A stretch of DNA of 64,000 bases from Planktothricoides sp. SR001 (GCF_001276715.1 NZ_LIUQ01000028.1:1-64000); one strand, 5' to 3'; shown: positions 44,743-53,247, counted from the first letter of the stretch. The notes: a model not told the origin generated them from the letters alone. Program-made: numbers and translations.

Positions 44743-44774
44743 CCCGGCTTGCGAGTCAAGCTGGGATTTTTTTT
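44743..44774 (+). terminator. Rho-independent terminator, array copy 2
   Basis: Same stem and loop as copy 1, followed by eight T. Confidence 0.8.
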
Positions 44775-44925
44775 CTCTGATAGAGAATAGATAAAGAATA
44801 GATGCGGGAAAGAAGACGCTTCCCTTAAATTAGCAGAAATTTAGCAGAAATTTGGCCAAAAGTTTCCGGATGTGAAAAGTAGGATGCGGGAAATAGGAAT
44901 GGTAGATGCACCCTGATTGACGCTT

Positions 44926-44957
44926 CCCGGCTTGCGAGTCAAGCTGGGATTTTTTTT
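44926..44957 (+). terminator. Rho-independent terminator, array copy 3
   Basis: Same stem and loop as copy 1, followed by eight T. Confidence 0.8.
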
Positions 44958-45108
44958 CTCTGATAGAGAATAGATAAAGAATAGATGCGGGAAAGAAGAC
45001 GCTTTCCTTAAATTAGCAGAAATTTAGCATAAATTTGGCCAAAAGTTTCCGGATGTTAAAGGTAGGATGCGGGAAATAGGAATGGTAGATGCACCCTGAT
45101 TTACGCTT

Positions 45109-45139
45109 CCCGGCTTGCGAGTCAAGCTGGGTTTTTTTT
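45109..45139 (+). terminator. Rho-independent terminator, array copy 4
   Basis: Same stem and loop; here the T-run follows the stem directly (eight T). Confidence 0.8.
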
Positions 45140-45265
45140 CTCTGATAGAGAATATAGGCGGTTTAAACCGCTGGCTTAAATTTAACATAAATTTGCTGAT
45201 TTTTTCCGGATTAATCGTGACTTCTTGTGGAAAAAAAAATGGTAGATGCACCCTGATTGACATTT

Positions 45266-45296
45266 CCCGGCTTGCGAGTCAAGCTGGGATTTTTTT
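45266..45296 (+). terminator. Rho-independent terminator, array copy 5
   Basis: The stem, loop and T-run (seven T) are kept although the surrounding unit has diverged, which suggests the hairpin is the selected part. Confidence 0.8.
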
Positions 45297-45382
45297 CTTT
45301 GCTGAATATTTATTGCTTATTGCTTATTTGTTTTTGGGTATTTGCTCTGGATAAGCCATAATAAATCACGAATCACAAAGCC

Positions 45383-46768
45383 CTAAGTTTTTGATGTTTT
45401 GAGTTTATTGGTAAATTGGGATGGACTTTTTGTTAGAGGTAATCTAATGGTAAAAATGCTGCCTTTTCCCAGTTCACTTTGGAGGTGGATTTGGCCGTTA
45501 TGGTTTTTGACGATCGCCTCAGCAATGGCTAATCCTAAACCAGCGCCTCCGGTGGTTCGAGAGCGATCGCTGTTCACCCGATAAAACCGATTAAAGATTC
45601 GGGTTTGGTCTTCGGGACTGATGCCAATTCCCGTATCTTTAATATGAATCATCGCGTCATTAGCAGCACTCTCTAAAATTAGGTTAACTTCACCCCCCGC
45701 ATTGCTATATTGAATGGCGTTACTGACTAAATTCATCACGAGACGATAGAGTTGGTCTTCATAGCCAAGCAGGGTTAAAGGTTGATAACTATTAATATGT
45801 TTGTTAAGAGTAATATTGGCGGCGATCGCTAAAGCGGCGAGTTCTTCTTGAACATCACTAATAATATCATTTAAACAACAGACATTTGGCTCTTGGGGCA
45901 TAATTTGCCGATCCATGCGCGATAACCAAAGTAAGTCTTTCACCAGTTGATACAGACGGTGATTTTGCCGTTGAATACTGTGTAAAGTTTCTCTAATTTC
46001 GCTTTGATTTAATTGGGGCATTCTTAAAGTAGATTCTACGGTAGCGCGGATAGCCGCCAGGGGGGTGCGTAGTTCATGGGCAGCATCGCCAGTAAACTGT
46101 TGGATTTGCTGATAAGATTGATAAATGGGTTGCATGGCTAATCCGGCTAACCACCAACTGGCAAATCCAACTAATAATAAGGCGATGGGCAATCCCACAA
46201 TTAAAATCAGCTTGACCGCCGCTAAATAATGTTCCCATTCAGCCAGCGATCGCCCCAGTTGTAAATATCCCCAATCCCGATAATCTTGGGTATGCAAGGT
46301 GACAGAAATTTGATGGTAACGAGTGCCATTAGTATCAACAACTGTTTGCCAAGTTTTTTGGGGTGATTTGCTGGATAAACCAGGAGGATGAATGCCTGCT
46401 AAGGCCACTAAATTACCGGATAAATCGAGTAAGCGAAGGTAATAGTGTCCTTGGGCGATCGCACCGAGGACATGACTATTGGGGTTTCTCGGTTCCGTGG
46501 CACATTTTTCGGTGACGATACATAAATCCGGCAAAAATCGCCGTAATTCAGGGGCTAAAATCCCCGGTTCTTCTAATAAGGTTTCCAGGCTATCATGGAT
46601 GGTTCCAGCCACCGATTCTAATTCCCGATCTAAGGTGACTTGGTGAGCATGGGCGATCGCTTCATAAACCCCGACTCCACAAATACTTAAAATCACCCCC
46701 ATGACTCCCGCATACCAGCAAGCTAGTCGCGATCGAGTCTTTTGAAAAAGCTGATTTTGTTGCATCAT
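45383..46768 (-). CDS. rppB: sensor histidine kinase, RppB-type
   Basis: 461 residues from the first of two Mets at 46768/46765; the 38 upstream in-frame codons come from a heptamer repeat and are probably not translated. TM1 (ACWYAGVMGVILSICGVGVY), a periplasmic sensor region of about 160 residues, TM2 (LILIVGLPIALLLVGFASWW), then HisKA (FTGDAAHELRTPLAAIRATV) and HATPase (LVSNAIQYS, DTGIGISPED, GGAGLGLAIAEAI). The sensor region and the RppA-type partner 160 bp upstream point to the cyanobacterial RppAB/NrsRS group, tied to redox or nickel responses. The signal here is inferred. Confidence 0.85.
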   Translation of the reverse strand: MMQQNQLFQKTRSRLACWYAGVMGVILSICGVGVYEAIAHAHQVTLDRELESVAGTIHDSLETLLEEPGILAPELRRFLPDLCIVTEKCATEPRNPNSHVLGAIAQGHYYLRLLDLSGNLVALAGIHPPGLSSKSPQKTWQTVVDTNGTRYHQISVTLHTQDYRDWGYLQLGRSLAEWEHYLAAVKLILIVGLPIALLLVGFASWWLAGLAMQPIYQSYQQIQQFTGDAAHELRTPLAAIRATVESTLRMPQLNQSEIRETLHSIQRQNHRLYQLVKDLLWLSRMDRQIMPQEPNVCCLNDIISDVQEELAALAIAANITLNKHINSYQPLTLLGYEDQLYRLVMNLVSNAIQYSNAGGEVNLILESAANDAMIHIKDTGIGISPEDQTRIFNRFYRVNSDRSRTTGGAGLGLAIAEAIVKNHNGQIHLQSELGKGSIFTIRLPLTKSPSQFTNKLKTSKT

Positions 46769-46778
46769 TTGTGATTGG

Positions 46779-46870
46779 TTATTTGTTGTTTGTTGTTGGG
46801 TAGGGATTCTTTGGTTATTGGTTGTTTGTTGTTTGTTGTTTGTTATTGGTTGTTTGTTGTTTGTTGTTTG
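46779..46870. repeat. heptamer repeat region at a kinase start
   Basis: Repeated TTTGTTG/TTATTGG-type units, read on the minus strand as a Gln/Thr/Asn-rich extension. It lies just ahead of the rppB start and separates it from rppA. Confidence 0.8.
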
Positions 46871-46930
46871 AATCAGCCCCAATCACGAATAACTATTAAC
46901 TATTAACTATTGACTATTAGTTAATAGCTA

Positions 46931-47623
46931 TTAATTATTAACCATTAACCGATATCCCAACCCATAAACCGTTTCAATAATTAAGTCAGATTGATGTTCA
47001 GAAAGCTTGCGTCTGAGGAGGCGAATTTGTGCCGCTACCACATTACTTTCTGGTTCCGCATCAAATTCCCAAAGTTGATTGAAAATTTGGTCGCGGGTGA
47101 CAATTTGGTTGGGATGACGCATAAAATATTCTAGCAGTTGAAATTCTTTATTAGTTAGGGCGATCGCGGCTATTTCCCCGCTATTATTCTGCTGATATAA
47201 GTAGCGAGTGCCATAATCTAATCTGCTATTTTTGAAATGAAGTTGCGGGGGTTGAACTTGGGGCGATCGCCGCTGTAAAGCTCGCAACCGGGCTAACAAT
47301 TCTCCCATACCAAATGGCTTGACCAAGTAATCATCAGCCCCCGCATCCAACCCCGCAACTTTATCCGCTTGAGTATCTTTGGCGGTGAGCATAATCACCG
47401 GCAAAGGATTCTTTTTTTGCCGCAAACGCTTACATAATTCTAAACCAGATAATCCGGGCAGTAACCAATCAAAAATTGCCAAGGTATATTGAGTACCACT
47501 CTCTAGATAGTCCCAGGCATCTTGACCATTTTCTACCCAGTCTACAATATAGGCTTCTTGGGTTAATGTGCGTTTAATCGCTGCCCCTAAATCAGGCTCA
47601 TCTTCTACTAACAAAAGTCTCAT
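46931..47623 (-). CDS. rppA: response regulator, RppA-type (OmpR/PhoB family)
   Basis: 230 residues. The receiver has LLVEDEPDLG, the phospho-acceptor in FDWLLPGLSG, MLTAKDTQ and the KPFGMGELLARL switch region. The C-terminal winged helix reads ALTNKEFQLLEYFMRHPNQIVTRDQIFNQLW with AAQIRLLRRKL and VYGLGYRL. It precedes rppB on the same strand and is probably cotranscribed. In Synechocystis this pair controls photosynthesis-related or nickel-export genes; the target here is unknown. Confidence 0.88.
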   Translation of the reverse strand: MRLLLVEDEPDLGAAIKRTLTQEAYIVDWVENGQDAWDYLESGTQYTLAIFDWLLPGLSGLELCKRLRQKKNPLPVIMLTAKDTQADKVAGLDAGADDYLVKPFGMGELLARLRALQRRSPQVQPPQLHFKNSRLDYGTRYLYQQNNSGEIAAIALTNKEFQLLEYFMRHPNQIVTRDQIFNQLWEFDAEPESNVVAAQIRLLRRKLSEHQSDLIIETVYGLGYRLMVNN

Positions 47624-47768
47624 CGCTGTCGATTTGATTGGGTTGTTTTTTCTCCTAATAGATGTTATCCTAAATTTTGATAAATGGGTAGCAATCTAAA
47701 AATGCCATTGACGCGATCGCCTGTTTCAGACCGTGGGAATAAAACCAGTAATTTCTAATCTCTAATTC

Positions 47769-48347
47769 TTAAGCGTGGATTCTTTTGGCCACAAGCTGTT
47801 CCTCTAATGCGGCAATCCGATTATAGGCAGCAGTGAGTTGTGCGGTGAGTCGCTGAATTTGGATATCGGGGGTAATCTCGGTTTGCTCCCCTTCAACCAT
47901 ATCCTCTAGGTCATTGTCATTGCCCAAAATATCTTGATGAATTAGGGAGCGATCGAACATTTCGCTAGTGGGATAGCAAACTTCATCATCCAGATATAAC
48001 AGTGAGCGATCCATCGGTGACGATAGATCCAAATCTTTTAACGATGATTCAAGGCTTGTGCCATTGGTCGGAGAATTGGCCGCAGAATTTTGACCCTGTA
48101 GCCTGGGTTGCCAACTTGCCCGATCTGAGTAAAAATTCTGAGATTCTCGACGAGAATCGATGATTTCTCCATTGGCATAGTAGTCGGAAATTCTGGCATC
48201 AAACGGAGACCCTTCAACGGAGTGGTTATTTGTCCAGCCATTTTTAGTACCGATAAGCGCGATTTTCCGATTAAGCTGCTCGATCATTTGATAAAGAATA
48301 TCGACTTTATGAATTAATGTCATTATCTGGCTTTCTACAGAACCCAT
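47769..48347 (-). CDS. cyanobacterial protein of unknown function with helical ends
   Basis: 192 residues. The N-terminus (VESQIMTLIHKVDILYQMIE) and the C-terminus (LTAQLTAAYNRIAALEEQL) are predicted coiled coils; the middle is acidic, Ser/Asp-rich and probably disordered. No catalytic motif is visible. It is a soluble protein, perhaps an assembly or scaffold factor, and not part of an obvious operon (421 bp from rppA's start region). Confidence 0.65.
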   Translation of the reverse strand: MGSVESQIMTLIHKVDILYQMIEQLNRKIALIGTKNGWTNNHSVEGSPFDARISDYYANGEIIDSRRESQNFYSDRASWQPRLQGQNSAANSPTNGTSLESSLKDLDLSSPMDRSLLYLDDEVCYPTSEMFDRSLIHQDILGNDNDLEDMVEGEQTEITPDIQIQRLTAQLTAAYNRIAALEEQLVAKRIHA

Positions 48348-48787
48348 ACCAGACCCCCATGATTATAAAAAAATCTTCTAATCAATCTTAAGTAATAATT
48401 TGGTCAAATTTGGATTATTTCTACATTTATTTAATATTTATTGCGAAAATGTTGATTTTCTTTAAAAAAATATGTCACGCAACAATCCTTAACATTGGGG
48501 CTAACAATCTGCCACAGGGTTGATTTATTTCCAGAATTAGGACTGAGGCAATTTTTGGCATTTCACTCGGAGATGTAGGGACAATTGATGAATTGCCTCT
48601 ATAGCAAGCAGGTCGTTGTATCAGACTCACCTGTAATTTAGGACAGGACTCGGCGAAGTCCCTACCCATTTCACGGAATCGTCAGTAAAATATGAAGTTA
48701 TATTAAGAAAGGTAACAAAATTGACATCTTTTCTGGATGAGCCGTTGTTACCCTGTCCATAATCGATTAAAGTTAGGGGTTTACCTA
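48348..48787. other. divergent intergenic region
   Basis: 440 bp between the coiled-coil protein and the lyase gene. It is AT-rich at 48360-48480 and contains GTAGGGAC and GTCCCTAC (48575 and 48655), a dispersed inverted motif. No gene or RNA is recognised; it must hold the promoters of both genes. Confidence 0.4.
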
Positions 48788-49354
48788 ATGACGTTATTGC
48801 CACAACTTACTCAACCAAGCAGTTCTCAGACTCATGGTCAGACCAGCAGTGATTTGATTCGAGCATTTTTCCAGTTTAGTGAGGGAAAATGGCGCTCAGA
48901 ACGGCGGTATTACACCCTACCGGAAGGGCCGACGGAAGAACTGGTGAGTATTGTCACGGTTGAGTTTCTCGAACCCGGTCATGTTTCTTTGTTAGAGTTG
49001 GGGTCTTTGCATCAGTTGTCTTTGGCAGAATGTGAAGCCCTCTGTGGGAGTAAGGTCTACTGGGAAAGTACCGATTCCAGGAACGGGAAGAAAAAGTCGG
49101 CGGGTTCTACGGTGTTTGGGGCGTTGAATAGTATTTTGTACCGCGATCGCGGTTTTGCCACCTTGAATCCGGTTACGGCGAAATTTTACCTGCCCAACCC
49201 GGAAACATTGTGTCTGCGAACAGAGTACAATGGGTCAGTCTTTGAAGAAGAAATTAAACATATTGGCCAGCAGTACCGCACCAGGCAATCGATTATGTCC
49301 CGTGCCGGTGAACAAATTATGATTGGTCAGTATCTAGAAAAACGTATCCAATAA
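48788..49354 (+). CDS. CpcS/CpeS-family phycobiliprotein lyase
   Basis: 188 residues from the ATG at 48788 (MTLLPQLTQPSSS); an ATG at 48737 would add 17 residues. The lipocalin-like family pattern is clear: IRAFFQFSEGKWRSERRYYT, LVSIVTVEFLEPG, ESTDSRNGKKKSAGSTVFGA, RDRGFATLNPVTAKFYLP, and SRAGEQIMIGQYLEKRI. These enzymes attach phycocyanobilin or a related bilin to a cysteine of phycobiliproteins. I do not separate CpcS, CpcU, CpeS and CpeU. The next gene starts 16 bp later. Confidence 0.85.
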   Translation: MTLLPQLTQPSSSQTHGQTSSDLIRAFFQFSEGKWRSERRYYTLPEGPTEELVSIVTVEFLEPGHVSLLELGSLHQLSLAECEALCGSKVYWESTDSRNGKKKSAGSTVFGALNSILYRDRGFATLNPVTAKFYLPNPETLCLRTEYNGSVFEEEIKHIGQQYRTRQSIMSRAGEQIMIGQYLEKRIQ

Positions 49355-49370
49355 ACATTTCCCGTAAACA

Positions 49371-50588
49371 TTGAAGCGACGATCTTTTATTCTCGGTGCC
49401 GGAGTCCTGACTTTGGGACAATTATTAGCCGCTTGTGGGGGTGAGAAAAAATCCACCCTCCAAGTTCGTTTGTTGCAAAATTCCATTCCGGCAGTGGTGT
49501 TGAATCAGTACCGTAAACAAATTCAAAATCAGGTGGTGTTGGATTTTGTTCCCGTTGCCCAGTTGCAAGATATTTTTTCTCAGCTTCAAACTTGGCAGCA
49601 AACTCCGACTACTGAAACCAGTCAACGGTTTAACTTGCCGTTTTTGGGTAGACGAAAACCAGATGGGGTGATTTCTGATTTGGTGACTTTGGGCGATTAT
49701 TGGTTAGCTTCGGCGATCGCCCAAGAACTGATTCAACCGTTGGATACTCAGAAACTCAAGCAGTGGCAACAATTACCCCTCCGTTGGCAAGCTTTGGTGC
49801 AACGCGATCGCCAGGGCAACCTCGACCCGAATGGGGCAGTCTGGGGCGCCCCTTATCGCTGGGGCAGTACCGCGATCGTCTATCGGCTGGATAAATTAAA
49901 ACATTTTGATTGGTTGCCAACGGATTGGAGTGATTTATGGCGTCCAGAATTGCGCGATCGCCTTTCCCTGCTTGACCAACCCAGAGAAATCATTGGTTTA
50001 ACCTTAAAAAAACTCGGTCATTCCTACAACACCGCAGATTTAACCAAAGTTCCTCAACTCAAAGAAGAACTACAAAATTTACACAAACTCGTTAAATTCT
50101 ACAGTTCCGATACCTATCTACAACCCTTAATTCTAGGGGATACCTGGGTGGCGGTGGGTTGGTCTACAGATATCTTGCCTATGCTGCAACGGTATTCTAA
50201 TCTAGGGGCGGTGATTCCGGCTTCGGGGACTGCGTTGTGGGCTGATTTGTGGGTGCGACCGGCAGCCAAAAAAGAGACAAATAAAGACACCAATCAAGAC
50301 AGAAATTCACCCAACAAATCAAAATCTGATGACCTTCTTTCTCAATGGATTGACTTTTGCTGGGAACGGGCGATCGTGGAGCAAATCTCTTTGAGAACGA
50401 AAGCCGTTTCGCCTATGTTGAATCAAAATCAACCCAACTTACCCAAAGGATTACAAAATAATTCCCTGTTAAATGCCCTGTTATTGCCAGAAGCGGATAT
50501 TTTAGAAAAATCTGAATTTATGCAACCGCTGCCCCCAGAAGTTACCCAAAAGTATCAAGATTTATGGGTGGAAATTCGGCGATCGTAG
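49371..50588 (+). CDS. solute-binding lipoprotein of the polyamine/iron type
   Basis: 405 residues with a TTG start. The N-terminus KRRSFILGAGVLTLGQLLAACG combines a twin-arginine-like start and a lipobox (LAAC), so it is exported and lipid-anchored. The mature part looks like a type 2 extracellular binding protein of the PotD/Fbp class (PDGVISDLVTLGDYWLASAIA, GAPYRWGSTAIVYRLDKL, DTWVAVGWSTDIL). No permease genes are near. The ligand is inferred only from the class. It is 16 bp after the lyase gene, which may be chance. Confidence 0.78.
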   Translation: MKRRSFILGAGVLTLGQLLAACGGEKKSTLQVRLLQNSIPAVVLNQYRKQIQNQVVLDFVPVAQLQDIFSQLQTWQQTPTTETSQRFNLPFLGRRKPDGVISDLVTLGDYWLASAIAQELIQPLDTQKLKQWQQLPLRWQALVQRDRQGNLDPNGAVWGAPYRWGSTAIVYRLDKLKHFDWLPTDWSDLWRPELRDRLSLLDQPREIIGLTLKKLGHSYNTADLTKVPQLKEELQNLHKLVKFYSSDTYLQPLILGDTWVAVGWSTDILPMLQRYSNLGAVIPASGTALWADLWVRPAAKKETNKDTNQDRNSPNKSKSDDLLSQWIDFCWERAIVEQISLRTKAVSPMLNQNQPNLPKGLQNNSLLNALLLPEADILEKSEFMQPLPPEVTQKYQDLWVEIRRS

Positions 50589-50685
50589 GTCAAAAAAGAA
50601 ATAAAAGAAACCGGTTTTCGGCGATTTTGTCACCCAGCCAAAAATTAAGAAACCCCGGTTTCTGGAACCTCTGACCCTCCTGGCT

Positions 50686-51165
50686 TCAATCCTCAAGGGT
50701 TTCCAGGGTGCTGGGGTCTTCTGGAATTGGCATAATAAAGCGATTATTGGCACGAACAAAACAATTACCATTAATACTATCCACCGGAATCCAAGGTTTG
50801 CCTCGGTAATCCAAAAGCACAATTTGATTGGCCATATTTCCAGTGACCGCTTGTAAACGTTGTCCGGTTTTAAAAACGGTTAAAACTGACCATTGAGTAA
50901 TGTCATGGCGGTTATTTTCTTGTAACGGGGCAGGAACGTCTATGCTATCGAGATAGACTCCCTGAAATTGGCGAGGCATCCGACAATTTAACCCCTTGGG
51001 ATCGCGATCGCTTACTTGCCAATTCACCTGCCGATTTCCCCGTCTTTGGGGAAAAATATAATCACCGTCGGCATTAGTAGAAGGAACTGCCCAAACAGGC
51101 GGACAGACCAAAGCCGTACTCGCAAGCATAAACAATAAATTTTTAAAATTTTTCAGTAGTTTCAT
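50686..51165 (-). CDS. secreted SH3-like protein
   Basis: 159 residues with a signal peptide (LLFMLASTALVCPPVWAVP). The mature part is small and beta-rich, with CRMPRQFQGVYLDS and a region WSVLTVFKTGQRLQAVTGNM that resembles bacterial SH3 folds; two cysteines could pair. The function is not known. The upstream 14-bp repeats lie 27 bp from its start. Hydrophobicity and length make secretion likely; the domain call is tentative. Confidence 0.65.
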   Translation of the reverse strand: MKLLKNFKNLLFMLASTALVCPPVWAVPSTNADGDYIFPQRRGNRQVNWQVSDRDPKGLNCRMPRQFQGVYLDSIDVPAPLQENNRHDITQWSVLTVFKTGQRLQAVTGNMANQIVLLDYRGKPWIPVDSINGNCFVRANNRFIMPIPEDPSTLETLED

Positions 51166-51191
51166 AATGATAAAATCTCCAATTCTAAAGC

Positions 51192-51247
51192 GTTAGTCCA
51201 GTAGTGTTAGTCCAGTAGGGTTAGTCCAGTAGTGTTAGTCCAGTAAC
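51192..51247. repeat. 14-bp tandem repeat, four units
   Basis: Four units of GTTAGTCCAGTAGT lie between the secreted protein gene and the sigma-factor gene. The 368-bp gap also holds the ECF-type promoter at 51466-51494; otherwise nothing is seen. Confidence 0.9.
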
Positions 51248-51465
51248 CCAGGAAATTCCGTATTCCTAAGAGTTAGTATTTTGTGAGTATTTTGTATTTC
51301 TCAGGATATCCCCTGGGAGTTTACGATCAAAAAAAATTTGGCGTGATGCGGGTCAGATCGTCATCCAGTGGAGTCATGGACTTACTTGAGGATGGCGTTT
51401 TCAGTATATTTTTCAGTATAACTCTGCGGGTAGAGATTGCGTGATTTCAGAGATTTCAGAAATAT

Positions 51466-51494
51466 TGAACCTTTTTTTCTGCCTTTTGGTCTAA
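51466..51494 (+). promoter_or_regulatory. ECF-type promoter upstream of its sigma gene
   Basis: TGAACCTTTTTTT, a 17-bp spacer after TGAACC, then GTCTAA. The -35-like GAAC with a T-tract is a common ECF signature. It matches two elements upstream of the Spy-like gene, which suggests autoregulation. Confidence 0.65.
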
Positions 51495-51533
51495 ATCCAC
51501 AGTAATCAGACCACAGTAAGGGAGAAACCAGAG

Positions 51534-52109
51534 GTGTTGATGGTTTCAGTGGATGTTAACCAAAATGAGGGGTCAGACGCGGATCTGGTGCAGCGTTGTT
51601 TAAAGGGCGATCGCCAAACTTTTCGAGTCTTGTACCAGCGCTATCAGCATAAAGTCAGATCCACGCTTTACCAGTTGTGTGGTACATCAGTGCTGGATGA
51701 TTTGATGCAAGATGTGTTTTTGCGAGCCTGGAAAGGACTGCCTAAGCTGAAAAATCCGCAGCATTTTTCCACCTGGTTGTATCGAATTACTTGGAATGTG
51801 GCTACGGATCGGCGACAGCAATTTGCCAAACAACGTTCTGAACAGGAAACTCTGAATAATCACGCTGAATCCACAACCTCAGACCCTTCTGATTTGATGC
51901 ATTTACATTATCAAGATTTAGTCAAAAGAGGGTTGGCTGAATTGAGTTTTGACCATCGCACGATTCTGGTGTTACACGACCTAGAAGATTTGCCGCAAAA
52001 GCAGATTGCCGAAATTTTAGCGGTGCCGGTAGGAACGGTGAAGTCTCGCTTATTTCATGCGCGGGCTGCCATGCGTAAATTTTTAGAAAAACAGGGGGTT
52101 CAATTATGA
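51534..52109 (+). CDS. ECF-type RNA polymerase sigma factor
   Basis: 191 residues from a GTG at 51534, 9 nt after GGGAG; an ATG 6 nt later is possible. Sigma region 2 is DADLVQRCLKGDRQTFRVLYQRY and LDDLMQDVFLRAWKGLPKL; region 4 is LAELSFDHRTILVLHDLEDLPQ and AEILAVPVGTVKSRLFHAR. Regions 1 and 3 are absent, which defines ECF. The downstream gene overlaps by four bases (ATGA) and is the likely anti-sigma factor. Matching promoter elements precede this gene and the Spy-like gene, so both are probable targets. Confidence 0.93.
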   Translation: MLMVSVDVNQNEGSDADLVQRCLKGDRQTFRVLYQRYQHKVRSTLYQLCGTSVLDDLMQDVFLRAWKGLPKLKNPQHFSTWLYRITWNVATDRRQQFAKQRSEQETLNNHAESTTSDPSDLMHLHYQDLVKRGLAELSFDHRTILVLHDLEDLPQKQIAEILAVPVGTVKSRLFHARAAMRKFLEKQGVQL

Positions 52110-52456
52110 ATAAGTTGCCAAACAATGACCCAAAGCTGGTGGAGTTTCTCCGCCAAAATCGTCCAGATTTGCCACCAGAAAATCTGGATTTGGAAGCACA
52201 GATTATGGCGGCGGTGGCGGCAACTTCCCTGTCAGAATCGGTGCAAAATTCTCCGGTGATTCCGTTCCGGCGACGGAGTTTCTGGCTGATGCCGCCGGCG
52301 ATCGCGGCTGGTTTACTGATGGCTTGGGGAACCAGTCGCCTGTTCACCCCGCCACCCCAGACGACCACCGATCTCGCGAGTTTAGAGGTTTTTATTGAAA
52401 ATACTTGGGATGGGGTTTTGGATAAGGATAGCCAAGATTGGTATTTAGATTTTTAA
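52106..52456 (+). CDS. putative membrane-anchored anti-sigma factor
   Basis: 116 residues. The first 60 are cytoplasmic (NDPKLVEFLRQNRPDLPPEN) and one transmembrane helix follows (SFWLMPPAIAAGLLMAWGTS), then a short periplasmic tail. It has no zinc-binding HxxxCxxC motif. Location, 4-bp overlap with the sigma gene and topology match anti-sigma proteins; the sequence itself gives no family. It would hold the sigma factor at the membrane until an envelope signal is received. Confidence 0.7.
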   Translation: MNKLPNNDPKLVEFLRQNRPDLPPENLDLEAQIMAAVAATSLSESVQNSPVIPFRRRSFWLMPPAIAAGLLMAWGTSRLFTPPPQTTTDLASLEVFIENTWDGVLDKDSQDWYLDF

Positions 52457-52486
52457 CTAGGGTATTTGATTCAGATTGATTCAATT

Positions 52487-52515
52487 TGAACCTTTTTCAA
52501 AGCTGGCGAGTCTAA
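52487..52515 (+). promoter_or_regulatory. ECF-type promoter, Spy-like gene, distal
   Basis: TGAACCTTTTT, 17-bp spacer, GTCTAA, the same as at 51466-51494. About 140 bp upstream of the start codon. Confidence 0.6.
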
Positions 52516-52553
52516 AAGCTCAAAAATTATCCGAATATGGGAAAAATTTCATT

Positions 52554-52582
52554 TGAACCTTTTTTAAAGTTAACTGATCTAA
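52554..52582 (+). promoter_or_regulatory. ECF-type promoter, Spy-like gene, proximal
   Basis: TGAACCTTTTTT, 17-bp spacer, ATCTAA. It is a direct repeat of the distal element at a distance of 67 bp and lies about 70 bp from the start codon. Confidence 0.6.
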
Positions 52583-52653
52583 AGGATCAGGAATTATCCC
52601 GCAGGATGAATTCATCAATTCACTGATTTACTTAATTGTTTGAAGAGGATAGT

Positions 52654-53247
52654 ATGATGTTCTTAAGTCGTTTTTCTAGTTTGGCTATTCTGATGGTGGC
52701 GCTGAGTGGGACAGCAGCGATCGCGGCTCCTGAATCTTTGCCTTACGATCAGTTTGAGCAAATGATTGCCCAAGGCCCTGGAGGTGGGGGTCGCGGCCTG
52801 GGGAATGGCCCAGGGAGAGGGGGCGATCGCTGGATTTCTGAGTTGAATTTGACCGCTGACCAACAACAACAAATTGAGCAAATTCGTCAATCATCTCAGG
52901 GTGAATTTGATCGGTTAGATGAGCAGATGCGTCAAGCGCACGAGCAAATGCGTCAGTTGATGAGTTCTAATGCGTCTGATAGTCAACTGCGAAATCAACA
53001 TCGGCAAATGCAAGAGTTACATCAGCAAATGGGGAATTTGCGATTTGAACAGATGTTAAAAATTCGCAACGTTTTGACCGAAGCCCAACGACGGCAACTC
53101 GGTGAAAATATGCAGGGACGTTGGCAAGATGATGAGGATGGCGGTGGTCGCGGTCAAGGTCGCGGTCAAGGTCAGGGTCGCGGTCAAGGTCAGGGTCGCG
53201 GTCAAGGTCAGGGTCGCGGTCAGGGTCGCGGTCAATCTGTAAAATAG
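52654..53247 (+). CDS. Spy/CpxP-like periplasmic protein with Gly-Arg-Gln tail
   Basis: 197 residues from the ATG at 52654, which has AGAGGA 7 nt upstream. A signal peptide (FSSLAILMVALSGTAAIAA) is followed by the LTxxQ signature of Spy/CpxP proteins (LNLTADQQQQIEQIRQ, then LTEAQRRQLGEN) within an all-helical domain of about 100 residues. The C-terminus is low-complexity, tandem RGQGQG units encoded by GGTCGCGGTCAA repeats. Spy proteins are periplasmic chaperones or metal sensors of envelope stress. It probably belongs to the regulon of the sigma factor encoded upstream. Confidence 0.88.
   Translation: MMFLSRFSSLAILMVALSGTAAIAAPESLPYDQFEQMIAQGPGGGGRGLGNGPGRGGDRWISELNLTADQQQQIEQIRQSSQGEFDRLDEQMRQAHEQMRQLMSSNASDSQLRNQHRQMQELHQQMGNLRFEQMLKIRNVLTEAQRRQLGENMQGRWQDDEDGGGRGQGRGQGQGRGQGQGRGQGQGRGQGRGQSVK

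Larger units (their letters stand above)
44470..45300. repeat. 183-bp tandem array, four and a half units
   Basis: Four copies at a period of exactly 183 bp and a fifth, diverged copy 157 bp further on. Each contains TTAGCAGAAATTTGGCC, GGTAGATGCACCCTGAT, a GC-rich hairpin with T-run, and AGAGAATAGATAAAGAATAG. Copies 1-4 differ by only a few bases. There is no coding frame. The array fills the 1-kb gap between the M48 protease and the convergent sensor kinase. Confidence 0.93.

Noticed and set aside
44470-45300. CRISPR array
   Set aside because: The 183-bp units repeat in full with no spacers, and no cas genes are present.
46769-46882. N-terminal extension of the RppB-type kinase
   Set aside because: It is translated from heptamer repeats and is only Gln, Thr and Asn; the membrane helix starts after Met at 46768.
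48475-48669. 64-codon minus-strand frame
   Set aside because: It lies over dispersed inverted motifs (GTAGGGAC/GTCCCTAC) and shows no motif.
50562-50822. 86-codon minus-strand frame
   Set aside because: It overlaps the end of the solute-binding gene and the secreted protein gene in other frames and has no family features.
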